Origin: Deinococcus planocerae
Lineage (GTDB): Bacteria > Deinococcota > Deinococci > Deinococcales > Deinococcaceae
Direction: 5' to 3'
Assembly: GCF_002869765.1 (NCBI RefSeq)
Contig: NZ_PNOR01000021.1
Span: forward strand, 1 to 64,000
DNA length: 64,000 nucleotides
Position numbers and translations under genes: made by a program. Below the pieces are notes generated by a model. It did not search any database and was not told the DNA's origin. It worked only from the letters and a program-made list of their open reading frames with translations. Below are positions 46,538 to 55,059 of this stretch, piece after piece. Positions within the stretch are counted from its first letter, which is position 1, and the number at the start of each line of letters is the position of its first letter.

Positions 46538-46578
46538 TCCCCTTGCGGGAGAGGGCCGGGGTGAGGGGGCGTGTGACC
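46538..46578. repeat. GC-rich dispersed hairpin, CTCTCCC type
   Basis: CTCTCCCCTTGCGGGAGAG forms a hairpin followed by GGCCGGGGTGAGGGGGCG. This motif is common in intergenic regions of many bacteria; a diverged inverted relative is at 11199-11245. Confidence 0.6.
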
Positions 46579-46636
46579 AACTCAATCGACAAAAAGATGC
46601 CTTTCCCCTGCCCGCTGGCCCGAAACGCCGCTTCGG

Positions 46637-46680
46637 TTCACCCCCTCCCAGCCTCCCCCCTCAAGGGGGAGGAGCAAAAG
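46637..46680. repeat. GC-rich dispersed hairpin repeat, copy C
   Basis: TTCACCCCCTCCCAGCCT then CCCCCCTCAAGGGGGAGG. Bases 46638-46671 are the exact reverse complement of 11079-11112. Confidence 0.65.
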
Positions 46681-46735
46681 AACATGTCTCGGACGGCTTG
46701 CCTCTCTGTCAGGTATGGATCGTGGGTGCTCACCC

Positions 46736-47962
46736 TCACACCCGCTCCACCGCCCACCGCGGGTGCAGCCGCACCGGCTTCAAGCCGTACGCCGTGACGT
46801 AGCCGGGCAGGTGGCGCAGCCCGGGCAGGCCGTGCAGCACCCGAATCAGGGTGGTCGGCACATGGAGCTGGGCCCCGGCGTGGATGCCCACCACCTCGCG
46901 CTCCTGGATGACCTGCTGGGCCTGAAGCACGGCGATCTGCCACGCGCGGCCCCGCTGCACCCGCGCGAGATGCCGGGGCCGCACCCGCCCCGAGCGCAGG
47001 GGACCCGAGAGCACGTTCGCCGCCGCCACGGCGTCCTGCACGGCCATGTTGATGCCCAGGCCTCCTATCGGGGAGATGGGGTGCGCCGCGTCCCCGATCA
47101 CGAGCAGCCCGGGACGCCACCAGCGCCGCACCCGCGCCACCTCCACCGCGAGGAGGTGCAACTGGGCCCACTCGGTCAGCAGCCCCACCCGGTCGGAAAG
47201 CCAGGGGATCGTCTCGGCCACCGCCTGCCGGATGGGGGCGACACCGCGCTCCCGGGCCTGCGCGTAGCTGTCTTTGCGGATGGAGTAGCCCACCTGCCAG
47301 CGTTCGCCGTGGTCGGTGGTGACGATGCAGTGGGGACCGCCGAGGTGCAGGTCGATGCTGCCGCCGGGGTCGTTCTCCCGCCGGGGCAGGGCGAACCACA
47401 GCACGTCCTGCCCCGGCGAGAGGCGCCGCAGGGTCAGGCCCGAGAGGGCGCGCACCTTGGAAAACCGCCCGTCCGCCCCCACCGTGAGCCGCGCGGGGAG
47501 GTCGTGGAGCGTCCCGTTCTGCCGGTAGCGCACCCCCGTCACCCGTTCGCCTTCCTCCAGCAGGCCCTCGACCCGCGCGCCCATGACGACGCGGGCGTGG
47601 GGGTACCGCCCCAGCTCCCCGGCGAGGAAGGTCAGGAAACGGGCCTGCGCCATCACGGTGAGGTAGGGATAGGGGGTCCGCAGGCATGAGAAGTCGGCGA
47701 TGACCTGGGTGCGCGCGGGCGTGATGAAGCGGGCGCGGTGGGCGCGGGTGTGCGCGAGGCGCAGCAGGGGCGCGGCGAGGCCGAGCTGCGCGAGGAGTTC
47801 CATGATCGCGGGGTGAAGAGTATCGCCCCGGAAGGAGCGCTCGAAATCGCGGGCCGCCTCCAGCACCGTCACGGGGATGCCCTGGCGCGCGAGGAGCAGG
47901 GCCAGGATCATCCCCGCCGGGCCGCCCCCCACGATGCACACGTCTCCCCCACCGAACAGCAT
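46736..47962 (-). CDS. FAD-dependent monooxygenase/oxidoreductase
   Basis: A 408-residue PHBH-fold flavoprotein. GGGPAGMILALLLARQG (near 10-26) is the FAD dinucleotide motif, 'VGADGRFSKVR' the DG motif, and 'LLVIGDAAHPISPIGGLGINMAVQDAVAAANVL' the GD motif. The C-terminal half is as in ring hydroxylases and geranylgeranyl reductase-like enzymes. ATG 47962 is preferred because CAGAAT, a near-TANNNT hexamer, ends 7 nt before it; ATG 47971 is the alternative. It follows the glycolipid-binding protein gene in the same direction. Substrate unknown. Confidence 0.85.
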   Translation of the reverse strand: MLFGGGDVCIVGGGPAGMILALLLARQGIPVTVLEAARDFERSFRGDTLHPAIMELLAQLGLAAPLLRLAHTRAHRARFITPARTQVIADFSCLRTPYPYLTVMAQARFLTFLAGELGRYPHARVVMGARVEGLLEEGERVTGVRYRQNGTLHDLPARLTVGADGRFSKVRALSGLTLRRLSPGQDVLWFALPRRENDPGGSIDLHLGGPHCIVTTDHGERWQVGYSIRKDSYAQARERGVAPIRQAVAETIPWLSDRVGLLTEWAQLHLLAVEVARVRRWWRPGLLVIGDAAHPISPIGGLGINMAVQDAVAAANVLSGPLRSGRVRPRHLARVQRGRAWQIAVLQAQQVIQEREVVGIHAGAQLHVPTTLIRVLHGLPGLRHLPGYVTAYGLKPVRLHPRWAVERV

Positions 47963-48042
47963 GGCGGGCATTCTGGCGGGCGGGAGCGGGCGCGGTTGTG
48001 GGGGATGACGCCGGTTTGCCGGTTTCGCGGCTTGCGCCTCCG

Positions 48043-48591
48043 TTAAGACTGAGGGCCCGGCTGCACTCGCTCGAACGCGCCCGGGTAGGAGGTGACGAGG
48101 CCCGCCGCGTCCACGGTGAGCTCCGCCGCGTACCCGCTCTCCAGGTTCTCGTAACGGTAGGTGTGCTCTCCCAACCGGGTGTACCGCTGCCGGACGGCCC
48201 GCACCCCCAGCTCCGGCACCCCCACCCACGCGGCGAGGACGACGGCCCCCGACCCCACCGGCAGGTTCAGGCGGCGCAGGGGCAGGGTGTTCGTGAAGGG
48301 GGTGGCCTGGATGTCCACGTCCGTGCAGCCTGTCAGCTCGGGGAGGGGCCGCCCGTGGGCATCGCTCCAACCGCCGTCCCAGGCCCGGCGCAACTGGAGG
48401 GTGGGGCCGTCCACCACCCGCAGGGTCGTCAGGCGGGGGTGGCCCTCCGGGCTGATCTCCACCACGTAGCCCAGGGTGAAGACCCCGCCGCCCGCCCGCG
48501 CGATCACCGTGCCGCGCGCCCGCGACGGCTCGAGCCGCAGGTGCTCCAGGCTCTCCCCGCGCGGGCCCACGCCGCGCCACAGCACGTCCAC
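48043..48591 (-). CDS. Putative glycolipid-binding protein (DUF1089)
   Basis: About 182 residues matching the putative glycolipid-binding family: 'LEHLRLEPSRARGTVIARAGG', 'YVVEISPEGHPRLTTLRVV', 'LRRAWDGGWSDAHGRPLPEL', 'GCTDVDIQATPFTNTLPLRRLNL' and 'YRYENLESGYAAELTVDAAGLVTSYPGAF'. No signal peptide. GTG 48591 follows the Gfo/Idh stop by 15 nt; GTG 48585 (VLWRGVG) has better spacing to GAAGGGG and may be the true start. It is the middle gene of a three-gene minus-strand group. Confidence 0.82.
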   Translation of the reverse strand: MDVLWRGVGPRGESLEHLRLEPSRARGTVIARAGGGVFTLGYVVEISPEGHPRLTTLRVVDGPTLQLRRAWDGGWSDAHGRPLPELTGCTDVDIQATPFTNTLPLRRLNLPVGSGAVVLAAWVGVPELGVRAVRQRYTRLGEHTYRYENLESGYAAELTVDAAGLVTSYPGAFERVQPGPQS

Positions 48592-48605
48592 CCCTTCTGA
48601 CCCGT

Positions 48606-49709
48606 CTATTGCCCCGCCGCCTCGGGCTTCTCGCCCCGGAAAGCGTCTCGGCCCGGCACGGGGGTCAGGCGCACGACCTGTCCCGTGCGGGCGCTCTCGT
48701 AGATCGCGTCCATGACGCGGTGATCCTGCACGCCCTCCTCGCCGGGGGTCCACGGCGCCCTGCCGTCGCGCACCCGCTGGGCGAAGTGGTCGAACTCCAA
48801 CCCGAACTGGTCCTCGTCGGGGAGCTTGGGTTGGAAGTCGCCCTGCGGGTCGGAGATCGTCAGGCTCAGGCCCTGGTAGGTGAAGGCGGGGTCCATCAGC
48901 ACCGTGCCCTCCTCGCCGAGGACGCGCAGGGTGGCCGTCTTGTGGATGCCGTAGCTCGTCAGGCAGTTGGCGACCACTCCGCCGGGAAAGCCCAGCATGA
49001 AGCTCACCGACTCCTCGACCTCGCGGAAGCGCTCGTCGCCCTCCGGCTGGTGCAGGGTGGAAAAGACCCACTCGGGCTCGGTGCCGAGGACGAAGCGCAC
49101 CGTGTTCAGGCTGTAGATACCCACGTCGGGAAGGGGACCGCCACCCGCGAGGTCCAGCCGCATCCGCCACGCCTCCGGGTCGTCCTCCGACTGGCCGTGG
49201 ACGCTATCGAGGAGCTTGACCTTGCCGAGCCGCCCGCTCTGCACGGCCTCGCGGGCGGCCCAGTGCTGGGGCGTGTACTGGCAACGGTAGGCGGTCATCA
49301 GCAGCACACCCCCCGCCCGGCAGGCGTCCACCATCGCCTGCGCCTCCTGTGCGTTGACCGAGAGCGGCTTCTCGCACAGGACGTGCTTGCCCATCCGCGC
49401 CGCGCGCTCGGTAAAGTCGCGGTGCAGGCTGTTGGGCAAGACGATGTAGACGGCCTCCACGTCCTCGCGTTCCTTCAGGTCCTCGAAGCGTTCGTAGGTG
49501 TACACGTCGTCTTCGGTGAGGTCGAGCGCCCGGGCGTAGGCGCGGCCCTTCTCCTCGTCGTCGGTGACGAGGGCCTTGATCGTCGCGTGCTCGCTCGTGC
49601 GCGCGGCGGGGATGAGTTCTTCCACGCTGAGCTGCCCGAGGCCGACGATGGCAAAGCCCACGCGGCGGGCTCCGGATTCGGGAAGGGGCAGGTCCGGTTT
49701 CAGGGGCAT
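48606..49709 (-). CDS. Gfo/Idh/MocA-family oxidoreductase (glucose-fructose oxidoreductase-like)
   Basis: A 367-residue NAD(P)-dependent enzyme. The N-terminal Rossmann motif is VGFAIVGLGQLSVEELIPA (about 17-35). EKPLSVNAQEA (about 118-128) contains the catalytic Lys region, and 'GGGPLPDVGIYSLNTVRFVLGTEPEWV' is the C-terminal catalytic segment found in GFOR-like enzymes. No Tat or Sec signal. It probably oxidises or epimerises a sugar. It is the first gene before a glycolipid-binding protein and an FAD enzyme, hinting at sugar-lipid chemistry. The leaderless -10 fixes the start. Confidence 0.88.
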   Translation of the reverse strand: MPLKPDLPLPESGARRVGFAIVGLGQLSVEELIPAARTSEHATIKALVTDDEEKGRAYARALDLTEDDVYTYERFEDLKEREDVEAVYIVLPNSLHRDFTERAARMGKHVLCEKPLSVNAQEAQAMVDACRAGGVLLMTAYRCQYTPQHWAAREAVQSGRLGKVKLLDSVHGQSEDDPEAWRMRLDLAGGGPLPDVGIYSLNTVRFVLGTEPEWVFSTLHQPEGDERFREVEESVSFMLGFPGGVVANCLTSYGIHKTATLRVLGEEGTVLMDPAFTYQGLSLTISDPQGDFQPKLPDEDQFGLEFDHFAQRVRDGRAPWTPGEEGVQDHRVMDAIYESARTGQVVRLTPVPGRDAFRGEKPEAAGQ

Positions 49710-49715
49710 GGCTGC

Positions 49716-49721
49716 ACCGTA
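49716..49721 (-). promoter_or_regulatory. -10 element TACGGT of the Gfo/Idh operon
   Basis: On the minus strand TACGGT ends 6 nt before the ATG at 49709. Confidence 0.55.
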
Positions 49722-50161
49722 GGCCCGCCGGATGGGTCCTGCCGACCGGGCACGATGAGCGCGCCTTCACCTTTCGGCCTCTCCCGTGCGGTCCGGGCAG
49801 AACCGCCCCGACCGTTCCTTCGCCGTGCCGCTCATGCAGGCGACCCTCGGGGAAATCGGGCTCGCCCTCATGGGGGCGCGTGGGCGCCGGGGCTGGCCGT
49901 CGCCGACCCGGGCTCGGAGGCGCCCGCCTCCTCCGCGAACGGCGGCGGGCCCTGGGTCTCCAAGGCCGCATCGACCCCGGGGCTACGCCGGGCGAGCTGT
50001 GCCTCGACAGGCTGGCGGTGGCGGCGCGGGCCCGCTCGCCGAGCAGGAGGACCGGGCGGCGGGGGGAGGTCCCGGCACCTCGTCCTGGAGCAGACCTGAG
50101 CCCAGGCGCCTCCCGGCTTCACCGTCGGTTGACTCACCCCCCTGGGCCGCCGCGCACCCGT
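49722..50161. other. 440-bp GC-rich region without a recognised gene
   Basis: All frames give Arg/Pro/Gly/Ala-rich translations. Fragments such as MQATLGEIGLALMGARGR (plus, from 49831) and ALGLQGRIDPGATPGELCLD (plus, another frame, near 49940) look more protein-like and lie in different frames, so this may be a decayed gene. No hairpin or repeat from the window's families is here. Confidence 0.4.
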
Positions 50162-50167
50162 TACGGT
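50162..50167 (+). promoter_or_regulatory. -10 element TACGGT of a leaderless gene
   Basis: TACGGT ends 5 nt before the ATG at 50173. Confidence 0.45.
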
Positions 50168-50172
50168 GGGGC

Positions 50173-50484
50173 ATGACCCCGCTCGACCGCCTCACCCTCC
50201 TCGGTATCGGCCTCTACCGGCGGCGGCTCTCGCCCCACAAGGGCTTTCGCTGCGCGCACGCCGCACTCCACGGCGGCGAGTCGTGCTCGGCGGCGGTGGC
50301 CCGCATCGTGCGCGAGGACGGGGTGATTGGGGGCCGCGCCCGCGTCGCCGCCCGTTTCGGGACCTGCCGGGCGGCCCACCGCGCCCTGCATTCGGGCTCG
50401 CCCCTCGCCCTCGGGACGGACGGGCCGCGCGTGCGGGGGCTGTGCTGCTGCGGGCCGATTCCCATTCCCTTCCGCTGCGGGTAG
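50173..50484 (+). CDS. YidD-like protein, divergent paralogue
   Basis: A 103-residue protein. 'LLGIGLYRRRLSPHKGFRC' followed by 'GGESCSAAVARIVREDG' keeps the YidD pattern (LYxxxxSP...CR...CS..A...I...G), but the segment between the Cys residues is longer and the C-terminus is a new Cys-rich tail (RGLCCCGPIPIPFRCG). The canonical yidD is at 25064. This form, not linked to yidC, may act on a different insertase or have a separate role. Start by the -10 spacing and family fit. Confidence 0.7.
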   Translation: MTPLDRLTLLGIGLYRRRLSPHKGFRCAHAALHGGESCSAAVARIVREDGVIGGRARVAARFGTCRAAHRALHSGSPLALGTDGPRVRGLCCCGPIPIPFRCG

Positions 50485-50581
50485 GGGTTGGTCCGTCGCC
50501 GCGCTCTCCCGGAGGCATGTCCACGGGAGCCTGGGCGAGGTGAGATGACCGCGCGGGCCCGGACTCCGGTCCAAAGTGTGG

Positions 50582-50587
50582 CATGGT
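50582..50587 (+). promoter_or_regulatory. -10-like CATGGT before the GNAT gene
   Basis: CATGGT, differing from TANNNT only in the first base, ends 7 nt before the ATG at 50595. The ATG at 50583 lies inside it. Confidence 0.35.
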
Positions 50588-50594
50588 GGGCCCG

Positions 50595-51146
50595 ATGTCG
50601 TCCGACTCCCTCCACGTCACCCTGCGCGACCGACGACCCGGCGACCTGCCGGTCCTCACCCGCTGGCTCACCGACCCGGGGGCCGAGTGGCGCTGCTGGG
50701 ACGCGCCGTACTTCCACGCCGACACCACGACGGAAACGATGCAGGCGTACGTCGCCCACCTCGCAGAGACCCCGCCCGACCCCGACGAGCAGGTCATCGA
50801 CGTGGACGGCGAGTGCGTGGGCATGGTCAACCGCTCGGAGGAACCCCCGGAGGGCGGCGGCTGGTGGGACCTGGGCATCCTGATCTACGACCCCCGGCAC
50901 TGGGGCGGCGGGGTGGGCACCCGGGCGCTGAGGCGCTGGGTGGCCGACACCTTCACCTGGACGGACGCGCACGTCGTCACCGTCACGACCTGGAGCGGCA
51001 ACGAGCGGATGATGGGCGCCGCGCGGCGGGTGGGCTTCCGCGAGTGTCTGCGGGTGCGCGAAGCCCGCGTGGTGAACGGCGAGCGCTTCGACAGCGTGCG
51101 CCTCGACCTGTTGCGGCGGGAGTGGGAGGCGGGCGCGGGGCGGTAG
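50595..51146 (+). CDS. GNAT-family N-acetyltransferase
   Basis: A 183-residue RimJ/RimL-like acetyltransferase. 'SLHVTLRDRRPGDLPVLTRWL' at the start, then 'WWDLGILIYDPRHWGGGVGTRALRRWVADTFTW' with the acetyl-CoA loop in the W-GGGVGTRA part, and 'NERMMGAARRVGFRECLRVREARVVNG' are clear GNAT features. It may acetylate a protein N-terminus, ribosomal protein or small molecule. The next gene follows after 44 bp. Confidence 0.88.
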   Translation: MSSDSLHVTLRDRRPGDLPVLTRWLTDPGAEWRCWDAPYFHADTTTETMQAYVAHLAETPPDPDEQVIDVDGECVGMVNRSEEPPEGGGWWDLGILIYDPRHWGGGVGTRALRRWVADTFTWTDAHVVTVTTWSGNERMMGAARRVGFRECLRVREARVVNGERFDSVRLDLLRREWEAGAGR

Positions 51147-51190
51147 GGTAAGGGGGTGAGGGCCCCCCACCTGTCTGCCCCGTCCCGGTC

Positions 51191-51820
<630 letters not shown>

Positions 51821-51833
51821 AGGAGCTTTCAGC

Positions 51834-51902
51834 TCTCAGCCGCCAGACCCAAGCAGCGAGGGCGCCCCAGTGAAATGAGGCGCCCTGCTGACGGCTGACC
51901 GC
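51834..51902. repeat. Heptad-type inverted repeat, AGCTCTC family, with terminator-like core
   Basis: The left arm reads AGCTTTC AGCTCTC then AGCCGCC. The right arm (from 51887) reads GCTGACG GCTGACC then GCTTACT. Units are 7 bp. Inside, AGGGCGCC (51859-51866) and GGCGCCCT (51879-51886) form a perfect hairpin. The element sits between two convergent genes. Confidence 0.6.
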
Positions 51903-53219
51903 TTACTGAAGCAGCTCAACCGCCTTCTTGAGGATCGCGTCGCCCTGCGTGTCCACCACGGCCTCGCCCTGGGTGGTCGAGCGGGTGGGGCGCTTGACCT
52001 CGGCGGTGTAGGTGAACTTGCCGTCCTTGTCGGCGGTGACGGTCACGGGCTTGCCGTCCACGGTGACCGTGAGCTTCGCGTTCGCCGTGAGGCCGCTGCC
52101 GCTGAAGTTCAGGGGCGTGGTGTAGCGGGTGTCGGTGATCACCGTGTCGGGCGTGATGCCCTTCTTGTGGATCTGGCGGCCCGAGGGGGTCAGCCACTCG
52201 CTGTTGACGATGGCGACCTTGCCGCCGTCCGCCGTCTCGAAGGGAAGCTGCGCCACGCCCTTGCCGAAGGTCTGCTCGCCGACGACGGTCGCGCGCTTCA
52301 CGTCCTGGAGCGCGCCCGCCACGACCTCACTCGCGCTGGCGCTGTTCTTGTTCACGAGCACGACGAGCTTGCCCGTGTAGTCGCCCGCCTGACGGGTCGC
52401 GCGGCCATACACCTCGGTGCGCCCGCTGCGGTCGCGCAGGCTGACGATGTTGCCGCTTCCCAGGAACTGGTCGGCCACGTCCACGCCCGCGTTGAGCAGC
52501 CCGCCGCCGTTGTCACGCAGGTCGAGGATCAGCTTTTGCACGCCGCGGCGCTTCATGTCGGCGACTGCCGCGCGGAACTGTTCGCTCGCCTTCTCGTTGT
52601 AGAAGGTGTTCAGGCCGATGTAGCCGATGCCCCCCGGCAGCACCGTCTGCTCCACGCTGACGACGGTCACGGGCTGGCGCTCCATCCTCACCGTGTAGGG
52701 CTTGCCGTTCCGGGCGAAGGTCACCGCCACATTCGTGCCCCGCTGGCCGCGCACGAGCCGCACGATCTCGTTGAGCTTGCTCGTCAGGACTTCCGTGTCG
52801 CCGATCTTCACGAACACGTCGCCGATCTGCACTCCGGCGTTCGCGGCGGCCCCGCCCTTGAACACGTTGTCCACCTTGCCGCCCGTGCCGTCGGGGTTGG
52901 CGCCGACCAGCGTCACGCCGATGCCGTAGAACTCCCCGGCCAGGTTTTGCGCGTCGATGGCGTTGTCGGCGGGCTCCGAGTAGTAGGTGAACTCGTCGTC
53001 GAGGCTGCCGAGCGCCCCGTTGATCGCCCCGCGCAGCACCTTCTCGTCATCCACCTTGTAGAGGTAGAAGCGGTCGAGGCTGCCCAGAACCTGAAGCAGC
53101 GACTGGCCCGTCTTGGACCGGGTGAGTTCCGATTCGGAGTACCCGCCGAGCTGGGCGTACCCCACGGCGGCGGTGGCGGCGAGCGCTCCCGCCACGAGCG
53201 TCATGCGTTTGCGGTTCAC
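51903..53219 (-). CDS. S41-family C-terminal processing protease (CtpA/Prc-like)
   Basis: A 438-residue exported or anchored protease. An N-terminal hydrophobic helix (about 6-22) is followed by a PDZ domain (about 90-180: 'YGIGVTLVGANPDGTGGKVDNVFKGGAAANAGVQIGDVFVKI') and the S41 domain. The catalytic Ser lies in NSASASE (292-298) and the Lys in GEQTFGKG (Lys 320). C-terminal to the catalytic core is an extra beta-rich region with Thr/Val repeats (KLTVTVDGKPVTVTADKDG). It is divergent from ftsEX; such proteases often trim envelope or cell-wall enzymes. The leaderless -10 gives start GTG 53219. Confidence 0.93.
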   Translation of the reverse strand: MNRKRMTLVAGALAATAAVGYAQLGGYSESELTRSKTGQSLLQVLGSLDRFYLYKVDDEKVLRGAINGALGSLDDEFTYYSEPADNAIDAQNLAGEFYGIGVTLVGANPDGTGGKVDNVFKGGAAANAGVQIGDVFVKIGDTEVLTSKLNEIVRLVRGQRGTNVAVTFARNGKPYTVRMERQPVTVVSVEQTVLPGGIGYIGLNTFYNEKASEQFRAAVADMKRRGVQKLILDLRDNGGGLLNAGVDVADQFLGSGNIVSLRDRSGRTEVYGRATRQAGDYTGKLVVLVNKNSASASEVVAGALQDVKRATVVGEQTFGKGVAQLPFETADGGKVAIVNSEWLTPSGRQIHKKGITPDTVITDTRYTTPLNFSGSGLTANAKLTVTVDGKPVTVTADKDGKFTYTAEVKRPTRSTTQGEAVVDTQGDAILKKAVELLQ

Positions 53220-53225
53220 GCGTTC

Positions 53226-53231
53226 AGGATA
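53226..53231 (-). promoter_or_regulatory. -10 element TATCCT of the S41 protease gene
   Basis: On the minus strand TATCCT ends 6 nt before the GTG at 53219. Confidence 0.55.
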
Positions 53232-53355
53232 GGGCGGTGGGGTGAAGGCCGTTTGAGTCCCCTGTCACCAGCCTCGCCCCCCCTCGGTGGGGGCCTTCGT
53301 CATGAGGGGGTCTTCACGGTTTCCTGAAGACGCTGGGCTATCCTGGGCCGCGAGC

Positions 53356-53412
53356 ATGACGCGACCGTTTCCTCCGCTCCGCCGCGCTGCCTTCTCCGGA
53401 GGGCGGGCATGA
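53356..53412 (+). CDS. Possible 18-codon leader ORF coupled to ftsE
   Basis: ATG 53356 opens [18 protein letters not shown] and its TGA overlaps the ftsE ATG as ATGA. TATCCT (53339-53344) lies 11 nt upstream. If translated, it would couple initiation at ftsE, whose own ATG is preceded by GGAGGGCGGGC. It may be an accident of the GC-rich sequence. Confidence 0.3.
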   Translation: MTRPFPPLRRAAFSGGRA

Positions 53413-54092
53413 TCGAGTTCCGCCACGTGACGCTGGAGTACCCCGTGACCCGCACCCTCGCGCTCGACGACCTCACCATGACGGTGGGCAAGGGCGAGTT
53501 CGTGTACCTCGTGGGCCACTCGGGGGCAGGCAAGAGCAGCTTCATGAATCTGGTGCTCAAGCGCGCGCTGCCCACCCGTGGAGAAATCCGCGTCGTCGGC
53601 GAGCCCCTGGCGCGCTACCGGGGCCGCCGCACCGCCCTGCTGCGCCGCCGCATCGGCACCGTCTTTCAGGAAAACCTCTTGCTGGAGCACCTCAACACCC
53701 AGGACAACGTGGCCTTCACCCTGCGCGTGACGGGCGTGCCGCAGCGCGAGTGGGCGCCCCGGGTGAACGCGGCCCTGCGGATCGTGGGCCTGGAGCACAA
53801 GAAGCACGCCCTGCCCGTCCAGCTCTCCCAGGGCGAGCAGCAGCGCGTCGCCATCGCCCGCGCCATCGTGAGCGACCCGCCCCTCCTGCTCGCCGACGAG
53901 CCCACCGGCAACCTCGACCCCGAGAACGGGCGCGAGGTCCTCAAGGTCCTCCAGAACGTCAATCTGCGGGGGACGACCGTCATCGTCGCCACGCACGCCC
54001 GCGAACTCGTGGAGACCTTCCGGCACCGGACGCTGACCCTGCGAAAAGGGAAGCTGGTGCGGGACGATCCGTACGGGGGGTACGCGCTGTGA
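53409..54092 (+). CDS. ftsE: Cell division ATP-binding protein FtsE
   Basis: A 227-residue ABC ATPase. Walker A is GHSGAGKSS (36-44), the signature LSQGEQQR (139-146), and Walker B LLLADE (159-164); '[14 protein letters not shown]' has the switch His. With FtsX it forms a non-transport ABC complex at the division site that activates cell-wall hydrolases through a periplasmic partner. ftsX follows after 103 bp that contain a heptad inverted repeat. Confidence 0.95.
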   Translation: MIEFRHVTLEYPVTRTLALDDLTMTVGKGEFVYLVGHSGAGKSSFMNLVLKRALPTRGEIRVVGEPLARYRGRRTALLRRRIGTVFQENLLLEHLNTQDNVAFTLRVTGVPQREWAPRVNAALRIVGLEHKKHALPVQLSQGEQQRVAIARAIVSDPPLLLADEPTGNLDPENGREVLKVLQNVNLRGTTVIVATHARELVETFRHRTLTLRKGKLVRDDPYGGYAL

Positions 54093-54107
54093 GGACGCTG
54101 GGCGTGC

Positions 54108-54180
54108 AGAAAGCGGAAGGCAGAAGGCGGAAGGCCGGAGAAGCCTTAGCCATCTGCCTTCTGCCATCTGCCATCCGCCA
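54108..54180. repeat. Heptad-type inverted repeat, GAAGGC family, inside ftsE-ftsX
   Basis: The left arm is CAGAAAG CGGAAGG then CAGAAGG CGGAAGG (54108-54135). The right arm is CTGCCTT CTGCCAT then CTGCCAT CCGCCAC (54155-54182). Units are 7 bp and arms complementary. It occupies most of the gap between two genes normally overlapping or adjacent. Confidence 0.7.
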
Positions 54181-54195
54181 CGCCGGAGGCGCCCC

Positions 54196-55059
54196 ATGAC
54201 CTACCACCTCCGCCAGGCCCTCCTCGCCATGCGGGGCAACCTCACGGCCACCTTCGCCACGCTGATGACGATGACCCTCACCCTGTTGATGCTGGGCTTC
54301 GTCCTCCTGCTCACGCTGAACGTGAACCGGACGCTCGCGCAGCTCGAATCGCAGGTCGAGGTGGCGGCCTTCCTGCGCGAGGGGGCAGACGGGCCGCTGC
54401 TGCTGACCCAGGTGCGGGCGCTGCCCCAGGTGCGCGAGGCGACGCTCGTGACGAGCGAACAGGTCCTCGACGAGATGACGCGCGACTACCCCTACGCGCG
54501 CGACGCCGCCGAACTCGCCGGGAACCCCTTTCCCGACACGCTGCGGATGCGGGTCTCGCGGGTGGAGGACTCGCGCGCCGTCGCCCGGGCGGTGGGGACC
54601 CTCGCCGGGGTGGAGGACGTGGAGTACGGCGCCGGGTACGTGGACCAGACGGTGCGGACCTTGACCGCCGTGCGCGGGGCGGGGTACGCGCTCGTGGGCC
54701 TCTTGCTGCTCGGGACCCTGTTCAACATCCTCAACGCCGTGCGGGTCGCCATGTACGCGCGGCGGCAGGAGATCAGCGTGATGCGGCTGCTCGGCGCGAC
54801 GCGGGGCTTCATCCGGATGCCACACGTCATCGAGGGGCTGATCCTGGGCGTGACGGCGGCGGCGCTCGCCCTGGCGCTGCTGACCCCGATGTACCTCGAA
54901 CTCGCCGGGCGGGTGCAGGTGTTCGCGCCCGTGTTCCCGGTCGTGCGGGACCTGCCCACCCTGCTCCCTATCCTGGCGGCGGTGGGGGGGCTGGGCGTCG
55001 TGATCGGCTTTTTCGGCAGCCTCTTCGCGTCGCGCCGCTACCTGCGGGAACTCGAATGA
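54196..55059 (+). CDS. ftsX: Cell division protein FtsX
   Basis: A 287-residue membrane protein. TM1 is in 'FATLMTMTLTLLMLGFVLLLTLNV', followed by a periplasmic domain of about 120 residues ('LESQVEVAAFLREGADGPLL...'), then three TM helices ('GAGYALVGLLLLGTLFNILNAVRV', 'GLILGVTAAALALALLTPMYL', 'LLPILAAVGGLGVVIGFFGSL'). 'ARRQEISVMRLLGATRGFIRMPHVIEGLILG' is the conserved FtsX/ABC2 segment. It partners FtsE and the EnvC-like protein encoded next. GGAGG lies 7 nt before the ATG. Confidence 0.93.
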   Translation: MTYHLRQALLAMRGNLTATFATLMTMTLTLLMLGFVLLLTLNVNRTLAQLESQVEVAAFLREGADGPLLLTQVRALPQVREATLVTSEQVLDEMTRDYPYARDAAELAGNPFPDTLRMRVSRVEDSRAVARAVGTLAGVEDVEYGAGYVDQTVRTLTAVRGAGYALVGLLLLGTLFNILNAVRVAMYARRQEISVMRLLGATRGFIRMPHVIEGLILGVTAAALALALLTPMYLELAGRVQVFAPVFPVVRDLPTLLPILAAVGGLGVVIGFFGSLFASRRYLRELE

